A DNA stretch of 35,495 bases from NCBI GenBank assembly GCA_955652395.1, contig CATPBJ010000122.1, positions 1 through 35,495 of the forward strand. Reading direction: 5' to 3'. Below are positions 29,594 to 35,495 of this stretch, in pieces. Positions within the stretch are counted from its first letter, which is position 1, and each line of letters starts with the position of its first letter. The stretch comes from an uncultured Terriglobales bacterium. Lineage in GTDB: Bacteria; Acidobacteriota; Terriglobia; Terriglobales; Acidobacteriaceae. The notes beneath the pieces were generated by a model, which saw nothing but the letters and a program-made list of their open reading frames with translations, was not told the DNA's origin and ran no database searches. Both the position numbers and the translations under genes were made by a program.

Positions 29594-31351
29594 CTACTGC
29601 TTAGGCACGAAGTCTTCCAGCACTGCTTTGCGCATCAGATCCGGCGGCAGCAAGCCCTCAGCCAGAATGAAGTCGTGAAATTTCTTCTGGTTGAATTTGG
29701 TTCCGAGCGCCGCCTCCACCTCTTTCCGTAAACCGATGAGTTTGGTGTAGCCATAGAAGTAGCTGTTGGCCTGCCCGGGCGAGCGATAGGTATAGCGCTC
29801 CACTTCCTCCTGGGCAAACGCGTGGGACTGCACCACGTCCTGCTCCAGAACGCGATACGCCTCGGCTGGCTGAATCTGACCCGCCTGCAACTCGGGATCA
29901 AGAAACGCCCGCGCCGCCCGCATCAGCCGGTAGTCAAGCGATACCAACTGTCCCTCCGGCGGCATGTAGGGTCGGATCAGGTATTCCGAATAAAGCCCCC
30001 AGCCCTCCACGTTGGTGCTGTTGAAAGCGTAGCGAACCCGCGCCAGCGAAACTCCGTGTTCAAGCATGGAGTCAAACTGCAGTTCGTGTCCAGGCCGCGC
30101 CTCGTGCGCGGTAAGAGTCCAGGCCGCCGCATCGAATGTAAAGTCGTCGTATTTCTCTGAACGGGTCTGACCTGGCCCGGGCGGAATATTCAGTGGCAAA
30201 ACAAACTCGCCTTTCTGACCCGTATTGTGCAGAAAGGGGGGAGCCACCATGTGCGGCGCGGGCTGCTGCGCGGTCTCGGCGGCGGTGGCAATCCGAATCC
30301 GCGCCGGGCGGTCGGGCAGCGTGACGATCTGCCTGTCGACGATGATCTTTTCAATCTGCTTCAGCCGCTCCTGGTAAAACGGCAGAATGGCATCGCCCAC
30401 CAGCTGTTGCTTTTTCAGCTCGCGGATCACGTCGCGATAATCGCTCGAAGGCAGGTGCCGCTCCTTAGCGATCTGCTCCGCAATCGGTTTCATCTCGGCC
30501 TGAATATCGCTGAAGCCCTGGTGCGCCATAGCAGCCAGTTGGCTGGGTGGAATGTCGATGCCGTAATCCTCAAGATTGAGCGCGTACTCTTCGGGAGGAA
30601 GACGAAAATCGTTGCGCGCCTTGGGCAGCACATTGGTTTTCGTCCACGCGTCATACTCGATGAGCTGAGCTTTGAGCTTGTGGTAGGGCTCCTGCCAACC
30701 GGTCAATTTGTACTTCTCGAGAAGCGTGGCGATGCCCTCCATGTAGTTGGGATTGCGCGCCAATTCGGTCTCAATCTCGGTGCGAGCGGGATAGACCACG
30801 CCTGGCTTGGCCATCTGTTCCATCACGCGCTGTTGCAGGATTTCAGCCAGCGGCTTGTATCCCGGTTCCAGCCCGGCATATTTGCGGATGCGGACCACCA
30901 CCGCGGGCCGCCGTTCGGAAGGTGTTTGCTCATCGAGCAAAATGCGCAGCCCCCTGAATACCCTTTGGCTCGCATTCAGAAAATCGACCTTGTGGGCGCG
31001 GTCGAAATCCTGTTCCCTGAATTGCAATTCGACTTGGCGGATCATGATCTCAAGATCCTGCGCTACTTCCTTCTGCTTCTGCTGCCCGAGGGCGCTTTTG
31101 AAGTTTGAGAGTACAGCCTCAGTTTCCTGCCGCTCCTGGTCTTCATCGGCCAGGGTTGGTTGGGAGACGTCCGTATCGAACCGACTTAGCCCCTCATTTG
31201 AACCCAGTTCAGGAGTGTGCTTCGTCTCGACCGCCAGCAACAGGTTGCTGTACTTATTGCTGGCGGCGATCCAGTCCGCGGGAGACTCTTGCGCGCAAAC
31301 CGGCAGACACAACAGGGCAAGCGCGAGGCTCAGGGCGATTCTTTGATTCAA
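29594..31351 (-). CDS. DUF885 family exported hydrolase (predicted metallopeptidase)
   Basis: This 585-aa DUF885 protein has a signal peptide at its N-terminus (IALSLALALLCLPVCAQ). The family signature HEARPGH (His416, Glu417, His422) resembles a gluzincin zinc site, and EGWGLYSEYLIRPY follows as the likely third-ligand helix. The family is thought to hold peptidases, but the substrate is unknown. The start is a TTG at 31351, placed six bases after a good AGGAG. The frame is open for another 59 codons upstream, but that part overlaps the PagL-like gene and has no signal-peptide character. It lies 16 bp downstream of the PagL-like gene, so the two exported proteins are probably co-expressed. 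Predicted location is the periplasm. Confidence 0.88.
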   Translation of the reverse strand: MNQRIALSLALALLCLPVCAQESPADWIAASNKYSNLLLAVETKHTPELGSNEGLSRFDTDVSQPTLADEDQERQETEAVLSNFKSALGQQKQKEVAQDLEIMIRQVELQFREQDFDRAHKVDFLNASQRVFRGLRILLDEQTPSERRPAVVVRIRKYAGLEPGYKPLAEILQQRVMEQMAKPGVVYPARTEIETELARNPNYMEGIATLLEKYKLTGWQEPYHKLKAQLIEYDAWTKTNVLPKARNDFRLPPEEYALNLEDYGIDIPPSQLAAMAHQGFSDIQAEMKPIAEQIAKERHLPSSDYRDVIRELKKQQLVGDAILPFYQERLKQIEKIIVDRQIVTLPDRPARIRIATAAETAQQPAPHMVAPPFLHNTGQKGEFVLPLNIPPGPGQTRSEKYDDFTFDAAAWTLTAHEARPGHELQFDSMLEHGVSLARVRYAFNSTNVEGWGLYSEYLIRPYMPPEGQLVSLDYRLMRAARAFLDPELQAGQIQPAEAYRVLEQDVVQSHAFAQEEVERYTYRSPGQANSYFYGYTKLIGLRKEVEAALGTKFNQKKFHDFILAEGLLPPDLMRKAVLEDFVPKQ

Positions 31352-31367
31352 TGTATTCTCCTGATCT

Positions 31368-31958
31368 TTACTGCTTTTTCGTTCTAGCGTTGCCGAAGAA
31401 CTTTCCAAATCCCAAACGCACCTGCACCGTGTTGATACCGGGATTACGATCACCCAGGCCCGCGTTAGAGATATGCATATAGCGCAACTCGACGCTCCAG
31501 TTGTGCGAAGCTCCCAAAAAATGTGCACCCAGCGCGGCCGAAGAGGTAAAGTTCACGCGGTCAGTTCCAGCAGGAACGTCGTGGTTGGTAAAAAGAGTTC
31601 CGCCGCTGAGCTCGAGGTAGGGCACGACTCGTCCGCGAGTGGCTAAGTTCCACTTCAGGTTCAGCGGATTGAAACCGGCTCCGAACGCTGTGTTGGCAGG
31701 CTGGAATACTGAAAACACGGGCACCGCATCCAGCGCGTATTCGAATCTTCCTTTCAGAAATCCGGGCCCGTGGGGCCGAGTGAGAATCCATCCGTAGCGC
31801 AGCCCCGCGTTCCACACTCCGGTATTTGAAGTACCGCCCGGGACGGAGTGGCCGCCGCCAGTCCAAAGCTGTATCTCGTGCCCGCCGTCCTCGATTTTGA
31901 CCTGGGCCCACGACAGCGAAGCGCAGAACAGGAGAATCACTCCCCACAATTTCTTCAT
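31368..31958 (-). CDS. PagL-like acyloxyacyl hydrolase (lipid A 3-O-deacylase family)
   Basis: This 196-aa predicted outer-membrane beta-barrel has a clear signal peptide (LWGVILLFCASLSWAQ). The C-terminal RYMHISNAGLGDRNPGINTV contains the His162-x-Ser164-Asn165 motif of PagL deacylases, and alternating hydrophobic strands (GWILTRP, YLELSGGTLF, VRLGFGKFF) fit a small barrel. Known PagL enzymes remove the 3-O acyl chain of lipid A, softening its immune signature or tuning membrane packing. In acidobacteria the substrate is not established. The glutamate partner of the catalytic pair could be Glu157, but its position before the His-Ser motif differs from what I recall, so the triad is not confirmed. 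It is followed 16 bp later by the DUF885 gene. Confidence 0.8.
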   Translation of the reverse strand: MKKLWGVILLFCASLSWAQVKIEDGGHEIQLWTGGGHSVPGGTSNTGVWNAGLRYGWILTRPHGPGFLKGRFEYALDAVPVFSVFQPANTAFGAGFNPLNLKWNLATRGRVVPYLELSGGTLFTNHDVPAGTDRVNFTSSAALGAHFLGASHNWSVELRYMHISNAGLGDRNPGINTVQVRLGFGKFFGNARTKKQ

Positions 31959-32040
31959 GAGCTCTTGATCCGGCCGGTGGAGCTAAAACCCGCCACGATA
32001 CAGCAAACTTCCGAGCATGACAAATGCGTGCCACACGGAC

Positions 32041-32787
32041 TTACAAGCCCAATCCGCCATCTACCGCCAGAATCTGCCCGGTAATAAAGTGCGGTGCCGT
32101 GGCAAAAAATAGAGCCGCAGCAGCGATCTCTTCGCCTCGGCCATTTCGCCGCATCGGAGTCTGGCGGGCCATTTTCTTCATGAATGCGGCTGCAGCCTTT
32201 TCTCCCAAATCAATCATCCCCGGGGCAATGCAATTTACTGCGATCTCGGGTGCCAACGCTTTCGCCATCACCTTGGTCAGCATGTGAACCGCCGCTTTGG
32301 ACGAACAATAGTGCGCATGATCCGCCCATGGACGCAGTCCGCCCAGCGAACCCATGTTGATGATTTTTCCGCGCCGTTCCCGCAAATATTTCAGCGCCTC
32401 GCGTGAGACCAGAAACGGACCGCGAGTATTGGAGGCAAATATTGCGTCCCACTGTTGGAGAGAGATCTTTCCGAACTCGGCAGTCTCGTAGTTGGCGGCA
32501 TTGTTGACCAGGATGTCGATTCCGCCCAGCTCCTTAACCGTTTCCTGGACTGCTGACCGGACGCGCTTTTCGTCCGTGATGTCACAACGTAGCGCCACGG
32601 CTCGGCCCCCGAAGCTGCCTACGTCGATGACCGTGTGCTGAGCCTCGCGCGCGGAGTTGCGAAAAGTGATGGCCACATCAGCCCCCGCCTCCGCCAGCTC
32701 CAGAGCAATAGCCCGCCCCAGGCGTCGCGCCCCGCCCGTAATCAGGACGGTCTTGCCGGATAGAGGTTTGGTGCGGTTCCGATCCAC
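32041..32787 (-). CDS. SDR-family oxidoreductase
   Basis: This classical short-chain dehydrogenase/reductase of 248 aa binds NAD(P)H through TGGARRLGRAIA (glycine motif) and NNAANYE, with catalytic Ser146 (MGSLGG) and Tyr-x-x-x-Lys (YCSSK). The GGARRLG form and CDITDE stretch resemble pteridine reductase/FolM and FabG-like enzymes, but the substrate cannot be named. The C-terminal FITGQILAVDGGLGL is typical. It starts with GTG at 32787. There is no ribosome binding site, while TACAAT lies six bases upstream, so the mRNA is probably leaderless. It is divergent from the glutaredoxin-like gene, separated by a spacer with inverted words. Confidence 0.93.
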   Translation of the reverse strand: MDRNRTKPLSGKTVLITGGARRLGRAIALELAEAGADVAITFRNSAREAQHTVIDVGSFGGRAVALRCDITDEKRVRSAVQETVKELGGIDILVNNAANYETAEFGKISLQQWDAIFASNTRGPFLVSREALKYLRERRGKIINMGSLGGLRPWADHAHYCSSKAAVHMLTKVMAKALAPEIAVNCIAPGMIDLGEKAAAAFMKKMARQTPMRRNGRGEEIAAAALFFATAPHFITGQILAVDGGLGL

Positions 32788-32793
32788 GCTGCG

Positions 32794-32799
32794 ATTGTA
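32794..32799 (-). promoter_or_regulatory. -10 box directly before the SDR gene (leaderless candidate)
   Basis: TACAAT on the minus strand ends six bases before the GTG start. No ribosome binding site is present. Confidence 0.4.
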
Positions 32800-32821
32800 A
32801 TTGAGGGGCTGCGCTTGGCAC

Positions 32822-32884
32822 TTGGCAGTTAGCCCGTTCCCAAGATGGAATCGTACCAGCCAACTGCCCGTTGCTAATTGCCAA
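32822..32884. repeat. Inverted word repeat in the SDR/glutaredoxin divergent spacer
   Basis: TTGGCAGTTAGC (32822-32833) and GCTAATTGCCAA (32873-32884) are complementary at 11 of 12 positions. More variants of the words TTGGCA and CAACTGCC lie around and between them. Confidence 0.65.
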
Positions 32885-32911
32885 ATTCTTTTCCGCTCTG
32901 CCCAAACCTGC

Positions 32912-32917
32912 TAAACT
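32912..32917 (+). promoter_or_regulatory. -10-like box before the glutaredoxin-like gene
   Basis: TAAACT ends six bases before the ATG at 32924, with no ribosome binding site. It is weaker than the other boxes of this type in the window. Confidence 0.25.
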
Positions 32918-32923
32918 CCGCCC

Positions 32924-33169
32924 ATGGCCGAGCCCCGTCAAGTCGTCGTCTATTCCCGCAAGGGCTGTCACCTGTGCGAGATCGTCAAGGAAACACTGAC
33001 TAAATTGCACCGGCGCGGCGGCTTTACCTGGCGGGAAATTGACGTGGAAAGCGACGACGAATTGCGCCGCAGATTCACCGACGAAGTCCCGGTTATCTTC
33101 ATCGACGGCCACAAGGCGTTCAAGTATCACATGGACGAGCGCGAATTCCTGCGCAAACTGGTCAGCTAG
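32924..33169 (+). CDS. Glutaredoxin-like thioredoxin-fold protein
   Basis: This 81-aa thioredoxin-fold protein belongs to the small glutaredoxin-like (DUF836) group. VVVYSRKGCHLCEIVKETL carries the CHLC redox pair (Cys15 and Cys18) at the start of the first helix. EVPVIFIDGHKAFKYHM gives the cis-proline after Glu-Val and the following strand. It would handle thiol-disulfide exchange in the cytoplasm, as no signal peptide is seen. The partner is unknown. It is transcribed away from the SDR gene. Confidence 0.9.
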   Translation: MAEPRQVVVYSRKGCHLCEIVKETLTKLHRRGGFTWREIDVESDDELRRRFTDEVPVIFIDGHKAFKYHMDEREFLRKLVS

Positions 33170-33180
33170 AATGCGAGAAG

Positions 33181-33210
33181 TTTGAGATTTTAGATTGTAG
33201 ATTTCACATT
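33181..33210. repeat. Iterated AGATTTTAGATT words downstream of the glutaredoxin-like gene
   Basis: The stretch is built of GATTTTAGATT and GTAGATTTC variants. It belongs to the same style of word repeats as other spacers here. The rest of 33211-33347 shows no gene. Confidence 0.55.
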
Positions 33211-33347
33211 GCCTTGCGCCCACTGCCCGTGCCGCACCCGGCTCAAACACGATCGGCTTGCACCCTCCGTAACGTCCCCTTTTCAAGTGTCCGTACGTAG
33301 CATTACAGACTAGCCCTCTACGGAAATTCGGTCGCGAGAGAATTCAC

Positions 33348-33872
33348 ATGCGCAATTACAAGATCGCGTTTTGCCTTCCCGTTCTCCTCCTCGTGCTTCC
33401 CCGTGCCAGCTACGGGCAATCCCTAGGCGACGTGGCGCGTCAACAGCGGCAGAAGCAGCAGGCAAGAGACCCGAAAGCCACGCCCAAGGTTGTTACGAAC
33501 GACGAGATCCCGGAGTCCCCAGATGCCTCGTCGAGCTCTTCGGATGACACTGGGGCAGGGCCTGAGTCTTCCGCGCCGGCCGCCTCAAGCACCGGGAAAA
33601 AGACCGCCGACCAATGGAAGACTGAGATCGAGGCCAGAAAGGCCAGAATTGCCGCGCTGCAAAACCATGTCGACAAGCTGAACGACTCGGTTCACCTTGT
33701 CGAAGCCAATCGCTATTACAACGGCGTGCAATACAACCAGTACCAGCTGAAGAAGCAACAAGAGGCGCAACGCCTGCAGAAGCAGCTGGATAGCGAGAAA
33801 AAAGCGCTGGGAGATGCGCAGGAATCGGCGCGCAAGGCCGGTTTCGGAAGCGCGGTTTACGATCCGAATTAG
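33348..33872 (+). CDS. Exported protein with Ser-rich linker and coiled coil
   Basis: This 174-aa protein starts with a signal peptide (IAFCLPVLLLVLPRASYGQ). The mature N-terminus SLGDVARQQRQKQQ is a motif I associate with many small exported acidobacterial proteins. A low-complexity Ser/Pro/Ala/Asp region (about 50-85) follows, then a charged helix from about residue 85 to the end with heptad character (KARIAALQNHVDKLNDSVHL, QLKKQQEAQRLQKQL). No function is known. The start ATG has GAGAG upstream. It probably acts in the periplasm as a structural or spacer protein. Confidence 0.82.
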   Translation: MRNYKIAFCLPVLLLVLPRASYGQSLGDVARQQRQKQQARDPKATPKVVTNDEIPESPDASSSSSDDTGAGPESSAPAASSTGKKTADQWKTEIEARKARIAALQNHVDKLNDSVHLVEANRYYNGVQYNQYQLKKQQEAQRLQKQLDSEKKALGDAQESARKAGFGSAVYDPN

Positions 33873-33906
33873 TGTCTGCGAGAATCCGCGGGGGCCCATT
33901 CCTCGT

Positions 33907-33926
33907 CCCTCCTTGTTTTTGGAGGG
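33907..33926. terminator. Hairpin between convergent genes
   Basis: CCCTCC (33907-33912) pairs with GGAGGG (33921-33926) around a TTGTTTTT loop, with partly complementary GGCCC-type bases outside. It lies between the convergent coiled-coil and EVE genes and may end both transcripts. It resembles the hairpin at 29540-29564 in arms, T-rich loop and following GGGGC. Confidence 0.5.
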
Positions 33927-33939
33927 TGGGGCCTTCCCA

Positions 33940-34320
33940 TCAGTCGCCGGTCAGAAATTTGTACTGGGGGGCGGTCAGCGGTACCACGCTCAACCTTCCC
34001 TGCCGTACCAGCGGAGAATCAGCAAAAAGCTTGTTGGCCTTAACTTCAGCCAGGGTCACCGGCTTGCCCAGCGCCTTCCCTGCCTTGATTTTCACCTGGG
34101 GATTCCGGGGAACTGAGGCATCCACCGAAACTACCGACGCCGTTCCCATTACGCTCTTGTGCTCGCCGGTTTCGTAAATCACCAGCCGGTCGCCCGGCTT
34201 CATCTCCCGCAGATGCTTCAAGGCCACCGGATTTGCCACTCCATCCCAGACGGTGCTTTTGTCCCGCTGCAAGTCGGCAAACGAGTACGCGGTAGGTTCG
34301 GTCTTGAGTAGATAATCCAT
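33940..34320 (-). CDS. EVE-domain protein
   Basis: This 126-aa protein consists of a single EVE domain of the PUA-like fold, known to bind modified bases in DNA or RNA in characterised members. It starts MDYLLKTEPTAYSFADLQRD, the family N-terminus, and keeps WDGVANPVALKHLREMKPGD with the conserved W-x-G-V-x-N motif, then YETGEHKSVMGTASVV and PQVKIKAGKALGKPVTLAEV. It begins 8 nt after the upstream small exported-protein gene. No restriction enzyme or tRNA-modification gene is adjacent, so a defence role is not supported and a general housekeeping role is as likely. Confidence 0.92.
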   Translation of the reverse strand: MDYLLKTEPTAYSFADLQRDKSTVWDGVANPVALKHLREMKPGDRLVIYETGEHKSVMGTASVVSVDASVPRNPQVKIKAGKALGKPVTLAEVKANKLFADSPLVRQGRLSVVPLTAPQYKFLTGD

Positions 34321-34328
34321 AAAGAAAT

Positions 34329-34769
34329 TTACTGCGGCTTCTCTTTTGAATCTTTGTCCGGCTGCTTCGGCGGCTCCGGATCGTTCTTCTTCTCCTCCGG
34401 ATGATCTTCGTAGATGGAGTACTGCCCCGCGGGCCGCTTCATCTTGACCGTGATCTCGATCGCTGGCTTGTCGACAGTGTAGTCGTCGCCAAAGGTCTGG
34501 AAGCCAGTCGCCAGCACCTGGACTCGCAGCTTGCCATACGGCACGCCGTCAAAGCTGGCCTTGCCGTCCGCATCGGTCTTGATCTGCAGGCCGCCTCTTG
34601 ACTGCTTACCGTTCTTCTCCACGGGGTGCATGACAACGCTGGCGTTGCGGACCGGCTTGCCGTTGTAATCCCGAATGACCAGAAAGTTCAGGACAGCCAT
34701 CTCGTCCTGTGCCATAGCAACAGAAGCCAACAGAACCACGGTTGCAAAGCCGATCACGATCTTTCTCAT
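34329..34769 (-). CDS. Small exported protein with carboxypeptidase-regulatory-like beta domain
   Basis: This 146-aa protein has a signal peptide (KIVIGFATVVLLASVAMA). A beta-sandwich follows, of the carboxypeptidase-regulatory/Cna-B-like kind: LNFLVIRDYNGKPVRNASVV, GGLQIKTDADGKASFDGVP, YGKLRVQVLATGFQTF. The C-terminal tail is rich in Glu, Lys and Pro (HPEEKKNDPEPPKQPDKD). Such domains are common in acidobacterial exported proteins and have mostly structural roles. The ATG at 34769 begins the signal peptide directly; a longer in-frame start exists but would put 18 extra residues before it. EVE follows 8 nt downstream. Confidence 0.83.
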   Translation of the reverse strand: MRKIVIGFATVVLLASVAMAQDEMAVLNFLVIRDYNGKPVRNASVVMHPVEKNGKQSRGGLQIKTDADGKASFDGVPYGKLRVQVLATGFQTFGDDYTVDKPAIEITVKMKRPAGQYSIYEDHPEEKKNDPEPPKQPDKDSKEKPQ

Positions 34770-34929
34770 AGCCGACCGTTCAATTCTAAGCAGGCCTACG
34801 CCTGCTGTCACCTGGAACAACATGAATGGGAGGGCGCTAAGGGGAGGGAGCTCTTCGATCTTCCAATCGCATCCACCCGTAAAAAGCTATTTATTTCAAT
34901 ATCTTAACGTACTTTTAACCTAGATCCAG

Positions 34930-34959
34930 TTGACAACCTCATAGACGCTTGTCTACAAT
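34930..34959 (+). promoter_or_regulatory. Promoter of groESL
   Basis: TTGACA (34930-34935) and TACAAT (34954-34959) are 18 nt apart, a near-consensus housekeeping promoter. The -10 box runs directly into the CIRCE operator. Confidence 0.85.
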
Positions 34960-34985
34960 TAGCACTCGCCAACAATGAGTGCTAA
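34959..34985 (+). promoter_or_regulatory. CIRCE operator (HrcA binding site)
   Basis: TTAGCACTC (34959-34967), nine bases, then GAGTGCTAA (34977-34985) is a perfect CIRCE inverted repeat. It overlaps the end of the -10 box and the start site, so HrcA is expected to repress groESL until heat stress. hrcA itself is not in the window. Confidence 0.97.
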
Positions 34986-35060
34986 CAAGACGGTTGGCGA
35001 GTGGTTTCCTGCTATTAAACCCCGAGTTTAACTCGACACCAACGAAAGGAGTCAGCAAGT

Positions 35061-35387
<327 letters not shown>

Positions 35388-35471
35388 CTGAGAACCGGGA
35401 ACTCACAAACTTAAAACTGGGTTTTCACAACTATCGCAGGCCAAGCCTGCCATCGATAGGAGATTTCAGAT

Positions 35472-35495
35472 ATGGCAAAGCAGATCGTACATGGC
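35472..35495 (+). CDS. groEL: GroEL chaperonin, N-terminal end only (cut by window edge)
   Basis: The last 24 bases encode MAKQIVHG after a good AGGAG site, 84 bp downstream of groES. Position and the MAK-Q-I start identify the chaperonin GroEL; the rest lies beyond the window. Confidence 0.9.

Noticed and set aside
33940-34320. EVE protein as part of a defence island
   Set aside because: No restriction, methyltransferase or other defence genes are nearby, and EVE proteins are often housekeeping.

Overview
The window is about 35.5 kb of moderately GC-rich bacterial chromosome. It looks like an acidobacterium of the Terriglobales/Koribacter kind. That assignment is inferred from the gene mix (YvcK next to GlmU, PCYCGC protein, fused FtcD, DUF885 and PagL-like exported proteins, CIRCE-groESL) and from intergenic spacers full of short palindromes and iterated words. 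No ribosomal RNA is present to confirm it, and no complete prophage, insertion sequence or CRISPR array was seen.

Layout. At the left edge are a minus-strand tRNA-Ala(CGC), a TonB-like protein and ribA. From 2068 to 12137 a ten-gene minus-strand block appears to be one catabolic operon headed by a TetR repressor with its own promoter and overlapping operator. In transcription order it encodes: TetR, an enoyl-CoA hydratase, a BoxB-like diiron oxygenase, CoA-transferase subunit B, a hydratase resembling cyclohexa-1,5-diene-carbonyl-CoA hydratase (Dch), CoA-transferase subunit A, a rhodanese, and the gamma, alpha and beta subunits of a 4-hydroxybenzoyl-CoA reductase (HcrC, HcrA, HcrB). It mixes genes typical of anaerobic (Hcr, Dch) and aerobic (BoxB) aromatic acyl-CoA breakdown, lacks BoxA, BoxC and a CoA ligase, and is the best candidate here for an undescribed pathway.

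From 12218 to 22466 the minus strand carries a GT39/ArnT-like glycosyltransferase with its GT2 partner, a DapA-family aldolase/lyase, a SnoaL-like protein, carB, carA and lepB. A GIY-YIG nuclease gene flanked by inverted repeats sits between carA and carB. From 22604 to 26462 the plus strand has a PCYCGC-motif exported protein, a TPR protein, yvcK and glmU. A probably frameshifted small gene, an exported protein of unknown function, a fused formiminotransferase-cyclodeaminase, a DUF885 hydrolase, a PagL-like deacylase and an SDR oxidoreductase follow on the minus strand. The right end has a glutaredoxin-like protein, an exported coiled-coil protein, an EVE protein, a small exported beta-domain protein, and the HrcA/CIRCE-controlled groES-groEL operon, with groEL cut by the window edge.

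Three patterns cut across genes. First, a family of GC-rich palindromes has entered coding regions, including two 27/30-identical copies read in the same frame in hcrB and hcrA. Second, many spacers are built from iterated 6-10 base words. Third, several genes have a -10-like box only 6-9 bases from the start codon and no ribosome binding site, suggesting leaderless transcripts.
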